64,000 nucleotides of DNA from Pelagivirga sediminicola (GTDB taxonomy: Bacteria; Pseudomonadota; Alphaproteobacteria; Rhodobacterales; Rhodobacteraceae). Below the pieces are notes generated by a model. The model had not been told where the DNA came from, made no database searches, and worked only from the letters and a program-made list of their open reading frames with translations. The DNA lies in contig NZ_QCYH01000009.1 in NCBI RefSeq assembly GCF_003072125.1, positions 60,866 to 124,865 on the forward strand, written 5' to 3'. The position numbers and the translations under genes were made by a program. This document shows, piece after piece, positions 55,333 to 63,951 of this stretch (its first letter is position 1; each line of letters starts with the position of its first letter).

Positions 55333-55944
55333 ATGCGCCTGTCACGTTCCGCCCTGCTTTATCCCGCCCTCGGCCTCGGTGCAATCGTGGCGGGCCTGTT
55401 CCTTGCACTCGGTGGCCCGGCGGATTCCGCGTCCGATCAGGCTGCGCGCGACTATTCCGCGCTGGCCGCCGAACTGGACGGCGACATGAAGAAGCTGACC
55501 TTCCATGCCGAGCCCAAGGCGGCCGCGACCGCCAGCTTCACCACCGAAGACGGCGGCACCGCGACGCTGGCCGATTACAAGGGCAAATATGTGCTGCTGA
55601 ACTTCTGGGCCACCTGGTGCGCGCCCTGCCGCAAGGAAATGCCGATGCTGGCCGAGTTGCAGACCGAATTCGGCGGCGACGATTTCGAGGTTCTGACGCT
55701 GGCCACCGGGCGCAACCCGGTGCCCGCCATCGAAGGCTTCTTTGACGAGATCGGCGTGACCAACCTGCCCGCGCATCGCGACCCGAAACAGGCCGTCGCG
55801 CGCGAGATGGGCGTTCTGGGCCTGCCGATCACCGTCATCCTTGACCCGGTGGGGCGCGAAGTGGCCCGCATGCAAGGCGATGCGCACTGGAGCTCGGACA
55901 GCGCCAAGGCAATGATTGCGGGTCTGATCCAGCATCTTCAGTAA
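55333..55944 (+). CDS. tlpA: TlpA-family thiol:disulfide oxidoreductase
   Basis: A 203-residue membrane-anchored thioredoxin-fold protein. The signal anchor [21 protein letters not shown] (5-25) is followed by the thioredoxin domain with C96/C99 in [14 protein letters not shown] and the cis-Pro loop [12 protein letters not shown] near 162. TlpA proteins reduce disulfides in the periplasm, for cytochrome c maturation or cytochrome oxidase copper loading. GGAGG precedes the ATG at 55333. It is divergent to argH with a 22-bp gap, and followed by a 20-bp palindrome. Confidence 0.92.
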   Translation: MRLSRSALLYPALGLGAIVAGLFLALGGPADSASDQAARDYSALAAELDGDMKKLTFHAEPKAAATASFTTEDGGTATLADYKGKYVLLNFWATWCAPCRKEMPMLAELQTEFGGDDFEVLTLATGRNPVPAIEGFFDEIGVTNLPAHRDPKQAVAREMGVLGLPITVILDPVGREVARMQGDAHWSSDSAKAMIAGLIQHLQ

Positions 55945-55951
55945 CGCGCCA

Positions 55952-55971
55952 CGATTTTTCGCGAAAAATCG
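55952..55971. promoter_or_regulatory. 20-bp perfect palindrome between tlpA and lldD
   Basis: CGATTTTTCG at 55952-55961 is followed directly by its complement CGAAAAATCG (sharing the central CGCG). It is 8 nt after the tlpA stop and 67 nt before lldD. It could be an RNA hairpin ending tlpA or an operator for lldD. The core TTTCGCGAAAAAT recurs at 59897. Confidence 0.65.
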
Positions 55972-56037
55972 CCGCCCGTTGCAAGCCGGGCGGACCAGCG
56001 GCTAGAACTTTGTGCAGTTGCACAGCGGAGGCGCCCC

Positions 56038-57201
56038 ATGCCCGTCATCACCAACATTCAGGACCTGCATGCCATCTATCGCCGCCGCGTGCCGCGCATG
56101 TTCTATGACTACACCGAATCGGGCAGCTGGACCGAGCAGACCTTTCGCGCCAACAGCAGCGATTTCAACGACATCCTCCTGCGCCAGCGTGTTGCCGTGG
56201 ACATGGCCGAGCGCAGCACCGCAAGCCGGATGATCGGCCAGGATGTGGCGATGCCAGTGGCGCTGGCGCCTGTCGGCCTGACCGGCATGCAAAGCGCCGA
56301 TGGCGAGATCAAGGCCGCCCGCGCCGCCGGAAAATTCGGGGTGCCCTATACGCTCAGCACAATGTCGATCTGCTCGATCGAGGATGTGGCCGAGAACACC
56401 GACAAACCCTTCTGGCTGCAGGTCTACACGCTGAAAGACGATGATTTCATGCAGCGTCTGTTCGACCGGGCCAAGGCCGCCAAATGCTCGGCCGCGGTGA
56501 TTACCGTCGATCTGCAGATGCTGGGCCAGCGGCACAAGGATATCCGCAACGGCCTCTCGGCGCCGCCGAAACTGACCGCGCGCAGTGTGGCCAACATGGC
56601 GACCAAGGTGCAGTGGGGCCTTGAAATGCTGGGCACCAAGCGGCGGTTTTTCGGCAATATCGTTGGCCACGCCAAGGGCGTGAGCAACCCCGAAGACCTG
56701 ACCTCATGGACCAACGAAGCGTTCGATGCGTCCCTTGACTGGGACCGTATCCGGCAGTTTCGCAAGATGTGGGACGGGCCGCTGATCATCAAGGGCATCA
56801 TCGATCCGCGCGATGCGCGGGAGGCGCTGAACGTGGGCGCCGACGCGATCGTGGTCAGCAATCATGGCGGACGGCAACTGGACGGCGCGCTGTCCTCCAT
56901 TCGCGCGCTGCCCGCGATCATGGACGCGGTCGGCGACCGGATCGAGGTGCATCTGGACAGCGGCATCCGCTCGGGCCAGGACGTTCTGAAGGCCTTGGCG
57001 ATGGGCGCCACCGGCACCTATATCGGACGCGCCTATATCTACGGGCTGGGCGCGATGGGCGAGGCGGGCGTCACCCGCGCGCTGCAGGTGATCCACAAGG
57101 AACTGGACGTGTCGATGGCATTCTGCGGCCACCGCGACATTCGCGGCGTGGACCGCGATATCCTGATGATCCCCAAGGATTTCTCGGACCGCTGGCAATA
57201 G
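56038..57201 (+). CDS. lldD: FMN-dependent alpha-hydroxy-acid dehydrogenase (L-lactate dehydrogenase type)
   Basis: A 387-residue TIM-barrel flavoprotein. It opens with ITNIQDLHAIYRRRVPRMFYDYTESG. FRANSSDFNDILLRQR, APVGLTGMQSADGE and the catalytic SNHGGRQLDG near 275 (active-site His) identify the family. DSGIRSGQDVLKALAMGATG binds FMN phosphate. It oxidises L-lactate (or a similar 2-hydroxy acid) to the 2-oxo acid at the membrane. A membrane-inserting loop is present between about 175 and 220. No permease or regulator is adjacent, so the substrate within the family is not certain. A strong hairpin follows. Confidence 0.9.
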   Translation: MPVITNIQDLHAIYRRRVPRMFYDYTESGSWTEQTFRANSSDFNDILLRQRVAVDMAERSTASRMIGQDVAMPVALAPVGLTGMQSADGEIKAARAAGKFGVPYTLSTMSICSIEDVAENTDKPFWLQVYTLKDDDFMQRLFDRAKAAKCSAAVITVDLQMLGQRHKDIRNGLSAPPKLTARSVANMATKVQWGLEMLGTKRRFFGNIVGHAKGVSNPEDLTSWTNEAFDASLDWDRIRQFRKMWDGPLIIKGIIDPRDAREALNVGADAIVVSNHGGRQLDGALSSIRALPAIMDAVGDRIEVHLDSGIRSGQDVLKALAMGATGTYIGRAYIYGLGAMGEAGVTRALQVIHKELDVSMAFCGHRDIRGVDRDILMIPKDFSDRWQ

Positions 57202-57205
57202 GCGC

Positions 57206-57241
57206 GGGCGGCGGGACAATGCGCGCAATGTCCCGCCGCCC
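57206..57241. terminator. Bidirectional 13-bp hairpin between convergent genes
   Basis: GGGCGGCGGGACA (57206-57218) and TGTCCCGCCGCCC (57229-57241) are exact complements around a 10-nt loop. It lies between the lldD stop and the stop of the convergent gene at 57247. No T-run follows on either strand. Confidence 0.6.
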
Positions 57242-57246
57242 GGCAA

Positions 57247-57576
57247 TCATTCGAAGGTGAATTCGCCGACGGTGCAGACATCCACGTCTTCTTCCTTCAA
57301 CTGGTCGCCATCTTCGAATGTGATCAGAAAATCAAAGATGCAATGGCCGGTGCCATCGTCGAAATCGATGGTCACGGACGCATTATGCGGCAGCACATCA
57401 GCGCCGAGAATGTCCTCTTCCCACTGGTCGGTTCCATTGTTGGAGCCGTAGAATTCCGTGATCGCATAGCCGGTCTTGTTGATGATCTCGACCTTGCGGT
57501 CTGCCGCGGCGGCAGGCAGGGCCACGACAGCGCAGAGCGCGGCCAGGGTGCCCGCGCGGGAAAAGTGATTGTACAA
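57247..57576 (-). CDS. Secreted protein of unknown function (TTG start)
   Basis: A 109-residue protein. AAGGAG lies 8 nt before a TTG at 57576; no ATG fits the site, and an ATG farther upstream (57624) would put non-secretory sequence first. From the TTG the protein opens with a signal peptide (YNHFSRAGTLAALCAVVALPAAAA). The mature domain has VEIINKTGYAITEFYGSN, followed by an acidic DFDDGTGHCIFDFLITFEDGD with a possible disulfide (two Cys). The EIINKTGYAI..FY pattern is seen in small exported proteins of unknown role. The start choice is inferred. Confidence 0.68.
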   Translation of the reverse strand: MYNHFSRAGTLAALCAVVALPAAAADRKVEIINKTGYAITEFYGSNNGTDQWEEDILGADVLPHNASVTIDFDDGTGHCIFDFLITFEDGDQLKEEDVDVCTVGEFTFE

Positions 57577-57800
57577 GTTTGGTACTCCTTGAAAAGAACG
57601 GCAGATTGGTCTGCCACGGCGCATGTCGCCGCCGCCATCATGGGAAATTCCCGTTCAAAGACAAGCCTCTGACCGCGTCAAATTACATCTTTCGCACCTC
57701 CGCCCGGCCGCGCCCACCTGCCGCCGCGGAACACGCGGCCCTCGGGCGGCGTTGGTTTAACGATCAAACCATCGCCATCAACCGCAACAGGGGCCATATC

Positions 57801-58469
57801 ATGCCAGACGAAACGCACGCCCGGCCCGCAAATGGCAACGCGGGCGCGCCCCGCACCTATCGCGAGCGGCCCTGGCTGCTGATCGCCTTTGGCGGCATCG
57901 GCGTGGCGGGATGCGCGGCTTTGATCGTCGGCACCCTGATTGCGCAGATCGTTGTGCCGGATCATGACTGGATCGCCGATACGATCAGCGATCTGGCGGC
58001 GGGCCGCTGGGAGATCATCATGGACGTGGCGCTTTACGGCTTTGCCGCCGGATTGCTGGCAACGGCGCGGGCCGCATCGCATGCGCATATGGGCAAGGGC
58101 GGCTGGTCGGTCGGCGTGGCGTCTCTGGCCAGTCTGGTCACCATCATCGGCGCGCGAAACGAATATGGCGACAGCGACCGCGACGGCGTGGTGATCCATA
58201 TGTATCTCGTCTATGCGATGGGCGCCTTTTTCCTGCTGACCTGCGCGGTGATGCAATCGGGCCTGCGCGCATCCGGTCATGGCACGGCAGGCTGGACGCT
58301 GATCGCGCTGGGGGCCGCGTGGGCGGTGATGTGTCCGGTCTTCCTGCTGTCCGCCACATCCGTTGACGGCCTGCTGGAGCGGATACTGGGCGTGATCGCA
58401 TGCGGCATCGTGCTGGTGCCCAGCGTGGTTTTCATCCAGCGCGGGCTGGCCTGCGTGAAGGAACTCTGA
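57801..58469 (+). CDS. DUF998 family membrane protein
   Basis: A 222-residue protein with six transmembrane helices and a short polar N-terminus. PWLLIAFGGIGVAGCAALIVGTLIAQIVVPDHDWIADTISDLAAG matches DUF998; the conserved D-x-I-S-D-L element follows the first helix. Function is unknown. The start at 57801 has a weak G-rich site (AGGGGCC). The DUF421 gene starts 3 nt after its stop, so the two are probably co-translated. Confidence 0.82.
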   Translation: MPDETHARPANGNAGAPRTYRERPWLLIAFGGIGVAGCAALIVGTLIAQIVVPDHDWIADTISDLAAGRWEIIMDVALYGFAAGLLATARAASHAHMGKGGWSVGVASLASLVTIIGARNEYGDSDRDGVVIHMYLVYAMGAFFLLTCAVMQSGLRASGHGTAGWTLIALGAAWAVMCPVFLLSATSVDGLLERILGVIACGIVLVPSVVFIQRGLACVKEL

Positions 58470-58472
58470 GAC

Positions 58473-58976
58473 ATGCAGCTTTTGTCCATCGCCCTGCAGA
58501 CGCTTCTGGCCGTCTTTGCCGTCATCGTTCTGGCACGCGTCAACGGCCTGCGGTCCTTCTCCAAGATGTCGAGCTTCGATTTCGCCCTGACGGTGGCGGC
58601 AGGTTCGGTCTTGGCTACGATGATGACCAGCGCCGACACGCCATGGCCCGGCCTTGTCGCGCTGACGGTGCTGTTCGCGGCACGTTTTGTCGTGTCGTTC
58701 CTGCGACAGAAGTGGTCCCCGATCCGCCGCCTGACGGACAATGCGCCCCTCATGCTTTTCTACGAGGGCAGGCTTCTGGAAGAGAACCTGGCCCTGTCGC
58801 GCGTCACCCGCGACGAGCTGCGCGCCAAGCTGCGCGAGGCGAACGCGATCACGACAGGATGCGTGCGCGCCGTGGTGCTGGAGGCGACCGGCGATGTCAG
58901 CGTCCTGCATGGCGAGGATCTGGACCCCGATGTGCTGAAGGGTGTCTCATGGGGACGGGCCGAGCCGCCCGAATGA
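58473..58976 (+). CDS. DUF421 (YetF-type) membrane protein
   Basis: A 167-residue protein. An N-terminal membrane part (about three helices: IALQTLLAVFAVIVLARVNG, FALTVAAGSVLATMM, LVALTVLFAARFVVSFL) is followed by a cytoplasmic DUF421 domain. In that domain ARVNGLRSFSKMSSFDFALTVAAGS and MLFYEGRLLEENLALSRVTRDELRAKLRE are typical. YetF-like proteins have no established function. Gene order suggests co-expression with the preceding DUF998 gene. Confidence 0.85.
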   Translation: MQLLSIALQTLLAVFAVIVLARVNGLRSFSKMSSFDFALTVAAGSVLATMMTSADTPWPGLVALTVLFAARFVVSFLRQKWSPIRRLTDNAPLMLFYEGRLLEENLALSRVTRDELRAKLREANAITTGCVRAVVLEATGDVSVLHGEDLDPDVLKGVSWGRAEPPE

Positions 58977-59099
58977 CGCGGGCTGCGGCATGGGCGCGCG
59001 CATTCACTCTTCCCATCGGCGCGCAAATCCTCTATGGCCACGGCTTCATGCGGGGCTACAGCCTTGGAGGAGCCCCGCCCTAACCTATGGAGACTAAAC

Positions 59100-59771
59100 A
59101 TGGCTGGAGAAATTCCTGATCTTCACGCCCAGGAACGCACGGGGACAGGCAAGGGCGCCGCTCGTGCAGCACGCCGCGCTGGCATGGTTCCGGGTATCGT
59201 TTTTGGTGGTGACAACGATCCGTTGCCGATCAACATTCCGTTCAACGAGCTGCTCAAGAAGCTCAAGAAGGGCCGTTTCAAATCGACGCTCTTCAACCTG
59301 AAGGTCGACGGCCAGGAAGACGTGCGCGTCATCTGCCGCGACGTGCAGCGCGACGTGGTCAAGGATCTGCCGACGCATCTGGACCTGATGCGCCTCAAGC
59401 GCACGACCAAGATCAACCTGTTCATCCCGATCGACTTCCAGCACGAGGACGAGTGCCCGGCCATCACCAAGGGCGGCGTCATGACCACCATCCGCGGCGA
59501 GGTCGAGCTGCTGGTGACAGCGGGCGACATCCCCGACGCGCTGGTCGTGGACATGCGCAAGCTGGTCGATATCGGCGACACGATCACGATCTCGGATATC
59601 GAGCTGCCCAAGGGCGCCGAGCTGGTGATCAAGGACCGTGATTTCATGATCTGCAACGTGTCTGCCCCGTCGGCCCTGAAATCCGATGGCGAGGACGAGG
59701 ATGAGGTCGAAGCCGATGAGGTTCCGACCATCGAGCAGGAAGAGGACATCCCGCCGACCGACGGCGAGTGA
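59100..59771 (+). CDS. rplY: 50S ribosomal protein bL25, CTC form
   Basis: A 223-residue protein. The N-terminal 5S-rRNA-binding domain opens [20 protein letters not shown] and continues through [15 protein letters not shown]. The TL5/CTC C-terminal beta domain is present ([27 protein letters not shown]), followed by an acidic tail ([19 protein letters not shown]). The ATG at 59100 follows ATGGAGACTAAAC. It is part of the rplY-pth pair conserved in alphaproteobacteria, although an intrinsic terminator separates the two here. Confidence 0.96.
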   Translation: MAGEIPDLHAQERTGTGKGAARAARRAGMVPGIVFGGDNDPLPINIPFNELLKKLKKGRFKSTLFNLKVDGQEDVRVICRDVQRDVVKDLPTHLDLMRLKRTTKINLFIPIDFQHEDECPAITKGGVMTTIRGEVELLVTAGDIPDALVVDMRKLVDIGDTITISDIELPKGAELVIKDRDFMICNVSAPSALKSDGEDEDEVEADEVPTIEQEEDIPPTDGE

Positions 59772-59794
59772 CCCTTTCAGCCTTGTGACTTCGG

Positions 59795-59826
59795 AAAACG
59801 CGGCCCTGATGGGGCCGCGTTTTTTC
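59795..59826 (+). terminator. Intrinsic terminator of rplY
   Basis: AACGCGGCCC and GGGGCCGCGTT form the stem around TGAT, followed by TTTTTTC. It lies 24 nt after the rplY stop. Confidence 0.9.
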
Positions 59827-59896
59827 GTCTGGGCCGCGCAGGCCCAAGGCACCGGCACAGCCCACCATTGGCGCCCCGCCGCCCAAAACACGCGCG

Positions 59897-59933
59897 TTTC
59901 GCGAAAAATTGTGATTCAAGTTTTCCGCGAAAC
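59897..59933. promoter_or_regulatory. TTTCGCGAAA motif pair upstream of pth
   Basis: A perfect decamer palindrome TTTCGCGAAA at 59897-59906 (extended to TTTCGCGAAAAAT) and, about 25 nt on, TTTTCCGCGAAAC. The same 13-mer lies within the palindrome at 55952. The location, 40-75 bp before the pth ATG, is right for a promoter-region site. Confidence 0.45.
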
Positions 59934-59973
59934 ACTTTAGACCCATTCGCGACCCGACCAGGAGGCGCGCCAA

Positions 59974-60681
59974 ATGCTGATCTTTGCAGGGCTGGGAAAT
60001 CCCGGCGCGAAATACGCGGGCAACCGACACAATATCGGCTTCATGGCAGTGGATCGAATCGCGTCCGATCACGGTTTTGGTCCGTGGAAGGCGCGGTTTC
60101 AGGGACAGGCCAGCGAGGGCAAGCTGGGCAGCACCAGGGTGCTCTTGCTCAAGCCCGGCACATTCATGAACCTGTCGGGCCAATCGGTGGGCGAGGCGAT
60201 GCGGTTCTACAAGCTGGAGCCGACCGACATCACCGTTTTCCACGACGAGATCGATCTGGCCCCAGGCAAGCTGCGCGTCAAGGATGGCGGCGGGCATGCC
60301 GGCCATAACGGCCTGCGCTCGATCCACCAGCATATCGGCCCGCATTACAGCCGCGTGCGCATGGGGGTCGGCCATCCGGGCCGCAAGGAGGCGGTGCCGG
60401 GCTATGTGCTGAGCGATTTTGCCAAGGCCGATCAGGAGTGGCTGGACGACGTGCTGCGCGGCGTCAGCGACGGCGCGGCACATCTGGCGGAGGGCGACAA
60501 CGGCCGGTTCCAGAACGCCGTCGCCCTGCGCACCGCGCCGCCGAGGTCTTCCGGCGGCAAATCCCCCGATCCGAAATCGGCACCGCCCGAACCCGCCGCG
60601 CGCGCACCCAAGCCGGACCCGCAGCCAGAGCCGCCCGATACCCGCAGCGCGCTGCAAAAACTGGCCGACAGGTTCCGCTGA
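59974..60681 (+). CDS. pth: Peptidyl-tRNA hydrolase
   Basis: A 235-residue enzyme that frees peptides from stalled peptidyl-tRNA. Motifs: [24 protein letters not shown] (catalytic H19), [29 protein letters not shown] (Asp near 92 and the second His) and GVGHPGR. The catalytic core ends near 190. The last 45 residues are a Pro/Ser/Arg-rich extension ([19 protein letters not shown]) found in Rhodobacterales homologues. AGGAGGCGCGCC precedes the ATG. In relatives ychF usually follows; here a transposon end begins about 45-55 bp after the stop. Confidence 0.96.
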   Translation: MLIFAGLGNPGAKYAGNRHNIGFMAVDRIASDHGFGPWKARFQGQASEGKLGSTRVLLLKPGTFMNLSGQSVGEAMRFYKLEPTDITVFHDEIDLAPGKLRVKDGGGHAGHNGLRSIHQHIGPHYSRVRMGVGHPGRKEAVPGYVLSDFAKADQEWLDDVLRGVSDGAAHLAEGDNGRFQNAVALRTAPPRSSGGKSPDPKSAPPEPAARAPKPDPQPEPPDTRSALQKLADRFR

Positions 60682-60737
60682 CCGGCCCAAGGCCGCCGTG
60701 CCGGTGCCCGTTGCGAAGATATCTGGTGCCAATGCAC

Positions 60738-60867
60738 CATAAGTTTGCACAGTCAGATGTTTCGGGCTCCGCGCGCCAACAAAATACCCTATTTATTTCA
60801 GTGTGTTGTAGGTGGGCCTTTTCCGAGGTAAGGCATAAGCATGCACATGTGACACATAAGCATGCAC
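60738..60867. repeat. Three CATAAG[CT][AT]TGCAC repeats, candidate TnsB sites
   Basis: CATAAGTTTGCAC at 60738-60750, and CATAAGCATGCAC at 60834-60846 and 60855-60867. All have the same orientation. The last two are 21 nt apart start to start, about two helical turns, the spacing common for transposase sites in Tn7-like ends. The outermost copy lies 57 nt after the pth stop. Confidence 0.72.
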
Positions 60868-61767
60868 GGCGGCGGTCAAAAAAGGGCCCGCGATGCGAGC
60901 CCTGAAACGTCCATATCGATATTTGCCTGTTTTCTGGCCATGAAGTCTGCACAGCCCGAAAGCGCGGATCAGCAGTTCAATGACGAGGCCCCAGCGTGAG
61001 GCGCAGGCAAAATCCAGGCGCTGCAGGAAATCGACGTCAACGAGGTTGTCGACATCGACTTCGGCGCGCTCGGCATAGGTATACACGAGCTTGTTCAATT
61101 CGATCATGTCCGGATCCCGGGTCGGATCAGCGAACCTGCCCATGTGGATCTCATCGAATTGAATGTGGGAGAGGAGATGCGCGATCTGCTCTTCAGAGTT
61201 CACATGGCTGGCCAGAACCGGAACGCCTGACAGGATGAGCATCAATGGCCATTCTGGTTCCTTCATCAGCGCCTTGAAACGGTCGAGGAGCTTTTCATTG
61301 GACTTTGGACCAGACGTAAAGGCGTGCTGGCATTCGTCGTAGTAGAGGCCGATGACGCCCTGTTCGCGGCATTGATGGCGAACCATGTTCCAAAATTCAC
61401 CCTGGGTGCGCCGGGGATTCGCGGAGTAACCGAGTGCCTCAAGTGTCTTGTGGCCAAGATCTTTCCAGCTAATCGACCCGTCCAACTTGCAGTATACGAT
61501 CTTACCGGGCTTCCCGTTGGGCATTTCTGTCAGGCTGGCATTGAATTCCTCGACAAGCCGGACGGTCTCGGAAGTCTTGCCGACCCGGGACTCTCCAGTC
61601 ACCAACATGCCGCGCACTTCGAAATGCCCGCCGATGGAGGCTTTTACATAGTAGTCGTGCAGGCAGTTTTCAAAAGCTTCGCGGAGTTTTGCCGCGCGCG
61701 GGAAGGTATAGTGGCCGCGCTGCAGAGTGAGGGATGCGTTAATGCGGTTCGGGTCGATGAAACTCAT
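60793..61767 (-). CDS. tniB: TniB/TnsC-like AAA+ transposition ATPase, 3' end possibly frameshifted
   Basis: A 324-residue AAA+ protein. Walker A is GESRVGKTS (58-66), Walker B is GLYYDE (140-145), and later ILSGVPVLASHV is sensor-like. TniB/TnsC bridges the target-recognition protein and transposase. Up to about residue 280 (ELLIRAFGLCRLHGQKT) the protein looks normal. The last 44 residues read through the candidate transposase-binding repeats (AAVHAYVSHVHAYAL), which is odd. Shifting frame by one base near 60926 gives ANIDMDVSGLASRALF and a stop at 60876, just outside the repeats. The present ORF may therefore carry a frameshift. It lies 42 nt after tniA. Confidence 0.82.
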   Translation of the reverse strand: MSFIDPNRINASLTLQRGHYTFPRAAKLREAFENCLHDYYVKASIGGHFEVRGMLVTGESRVGKTSETVRLVEEFNASLTEMPNGKPGKIVYCKLDGSISWKDLGHKTLEALGYSANPRRTQGEFWNMVRHQCREQGVIGLYYDECQHAFTSGPKSNEKLLDRFKALMKEPEWPLMLILSGVPVLASHVNSEEQIAHLLSHIQFDEIHMGRFADPTRDPDMIELNKLVYTYAERAEVDVDNLVDVDFLQRLDFACASRWGLVIELLIRAFGLCRLHGQKTGKYRYGRFRARIAGPFLTAAVHAYVSHVHAYALPRKRPTYNTLK

Positions 61768-61809
61768 GGTTATCCTTTGAATGACTGGACGTCGTTGAGA
61801 AGCGGGTAG

Positions 61810-63951
61810 TTACGAAAGTTCACCCTTCTGGGCAGGTCGGCCGAGCCGGACGGGGGGCTCGGAAGACGTTTTCCCGGCCTTGAGCTTGAGCTTTCTTGCT
61901 GGCAGCGCTGGCGTAGAGACCGGCACTGCAGGCTCGTGGTCGATGACACTTGCATCGCCAATTGGCAGGATCCCCGGGCCCGAGATCACGGTGTCCAAGG
62001 TGCCGGGGGCGACCGTATCGAGCGGCACATGTGTCTGGACCAACCGGGAGGATGCAAACAGGCCCTTGGCCCTCTTGCGGGCTTCGTCCACACTGACATA
62101 ACTCTTAGGAAGCCGACGCTCGACCCCGATTTTCTTGAGCTGATCATGTCTCTCAAGTCGAACTTTTGCGATCCGGTCTTCGTAGAGCGTTGTCAGCTCG
62201 GGGTTCTCGCGACGATATTGCGTCATCAGCTCCAGTAGTTCAGATACGGTCAGATCGGCGAAGACAGTCGTCTGTAACCTTAGCGTGTATGGCTCTGGGT
62301 CATACGGGATCACTGCAGTCGCAAAGTTCAGATCGTCCGGATCGATATAGACGGTGACCTTGCCCTGATACCGCTCGATGGCAATCTGGAATTCGTCTGA
62401 CGAATAGAAAAGGCCTTCCAGCACACGCACACCCTCGTCGTTAGGCTTCAACTTGAATGGCCAGCCCAGATGGATGCGACGGCGATCCTCATTCAACAAG
62501 CGAAAGGTCCCTCTGGTCTCATTCAGCTCCTTGAAGACCTCAGTAGGCCGGCGCCCCCCCATCCCGACGCCCATGTGTTTCAGGGACGGGTATTCGTCGA
62601 TGAAAAACTTGGTCAGGATTTCATAGAGGAGGTCAATATCCAGCACGCCCGATGCCTTCGCGTCATAGCCGGGCAGCTCTCCGGCCTTCCGTCCGGTGTA
62701 GCCATGAAGCAGCTTTAACAATACGGATTCCGTGGTGCCAAACATCCGTTCAACATATGGCTTGTCGGCGGAGGCATGTGTCCGCACGTCGGTATTTGCC
62801 GACGCAATCCCCATGAGCGCGGACTTGACCTCGGCATTCCGCAGGCCAGTACCATTGTCATTGCGCACCATGCCGAGACCCATGGCAGGCACAGCCTCGC
62901 CCTCGCAACCGTAGATACGCTTCTCGCGGGTCTTGTCGCGCGTTGCCATCCGCAGCAGCTGCATCGTGGCTTCGGCTTTCGGCTGTTCGCTGACGACCCA
63001 GCCCACTGGCATGCGTGTCGCAATGTCAATCATGACGAGAATGCTAAGACGGCTGCGGATTTCTTCATCCGCCCATTCCATTGCTTTCTTGGTATCTTCA
63101 GAAAGCGTTTGCCAATAGCCTTTGGCCTTGGCGGAGGTAATCAATGACGCCCGGCATTCGTCCATCTCACAGAATTCGCCGATCATGAGGGCCCGCACGT
63201 CCGAGCTACCGCGTCCCCGCTTGTTGCGCGCGTAACGCTCGCCCTTTGTCGCGACCATGTATTCAGTCGGGGTGAGAAGCTCTTTGCGATGGCGGAGAAC
63301 GGATTGATGGGATGGGACCGGCAGAGAGGGCAACTCGTTGAGCGCCCGCTGCCGGTTTTCCCTGTTAATCAGCGCGGTAAGGTAGCCATGCACGTTCGCT
63401 GCCGACGGGCCTTTAAGATCCAGACCGATCTCCTCCCACGCCTCTGTCATAAGTTCTTTCAGGCGCAGGGGCAGACGCGGTGTCTCGTTGCCTTTCAGGT
63501 GGTCAAGTGTTGCCAGCCCTGCGACGACGTCGTCTCCGTCCTGAAGGCCTCGATATATTTCATAGTATTTCTTGAGTGTCCTGCCCTGGTAAAGGAACCA
63601 CTTCTGCTGCAGGCCGCCTTTGAGCGAACTCGCTCCAAGATACACGCGCTCGCCGAAAATCGCTTCTACGAGCGGCCGGATGAATTTCCGGTTCGCGGGA
63701 TCCGACAGGGTGCCAATGGAAATCTTGAAGTCCGTCTGACCTTCGATAGTTGTCCTGTGCCGGTAGAGCTCATCAATCGCTCGGCACAACGCATAGTGGA
63801 ACCGGCCGTAAGCCTGCTGCTGTTCGGATAGCTGCGAAGCAACGCTCAGACCTCCAAGCCTCAGCGTTGCACTGCCCTCTGGCAGAAGCTGTGAAGGGGC
63901 GAAGGTCACAGCTCCGGACTTCGTGTCAACGGCGGAGTAAAAACCGGCCAC
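61810..63951 (-). CDS. tniA: TniA/TnsB-like DDE transposase, 5' end uncertain
   Basis: A 713-residue rve/Mu-type transposase as read from GTG 63951. The catalytic triad is D264 (FCEMDECRA), D365 (VRNDNGTG) and E401 (KPYVERMFG), a D-D-35-E spacing. The Mu-type C-terminal beta-barrel region (about 490-560) follows, then an Arg/Lys-rich tail. Length is close to Tn7 TnsB (702) and longer than Tn5053 TniA. The frame stays open upstream of 63951 to the window edge, so the true start may be beyond it; it might also overlap a tnsA gene. It would cut and join the transposon ends with TniB. Confidence 0.88.
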   Translation of the reverse strand: MAGFYSAVDTKSGAVTFAPSQLLPEGSATLRLGGLSVASQLSEQQQAYGRFHYALCRAIDELYRHRTTIEGQTDFKISIGTLSDPANRKFIRPLVEAIFGERVYLGASSLKGGLQQKWFLYQGRTLKKYYEIYRGLQDGDDVVAGLATLDHLKGNETPRLPLRLKELMTEAWEEIGLDLKGPSAANVHGYLTALINRENRQRALNELPSLPVPSHQSVLRHRKELLTPTEYMVATKGERYARNKRGRGSSDVRALMIGEFCEMDECRASLITSAKAKGYWQTLSEDTKKAMEWADEEIRSRLSILVMIDIATRMPVGWVVSEQPKAEATMQLLRMATRDKTREKRIYGCEGEAVPAMGLGMVRNDNGTGLRNAEVKSALMGIASANTDVRTHASADKPYVERMFGTTESVLLKLLHGYTGRKAGELPGYDAKASGVLDIDLLYEILTKFFIDEYPSLKHMGVGMGGRRPTEVFKELNETRGTFRLLNEDRRRIHLGWPFKLKPNDEGVRVLEGLFYSSDEFQIAIERYQGKVTVYIDPDDLNFATAVIPYDPEPYTLRLQTTVFADLTVSELLELMTQYRRENPELTTLYEDRIAKVRLERHDQLKKIGVERRLPKSYVSVDEARKRAKGLFASSRLVQTHVPLDTVAPGTLDTVISGPGILPIGDASVIDHEPAVPVSTPALPARKLKLKAGKTSSEPPVRLGRPAQKGELS

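Noticed and set aside
58973..59083. 36-codon frame starting with an ATGA overlap at the DUF421 stop
   Set aside because: Too short and without motif; it ends 16 nt before rplY and can be explained by chance.
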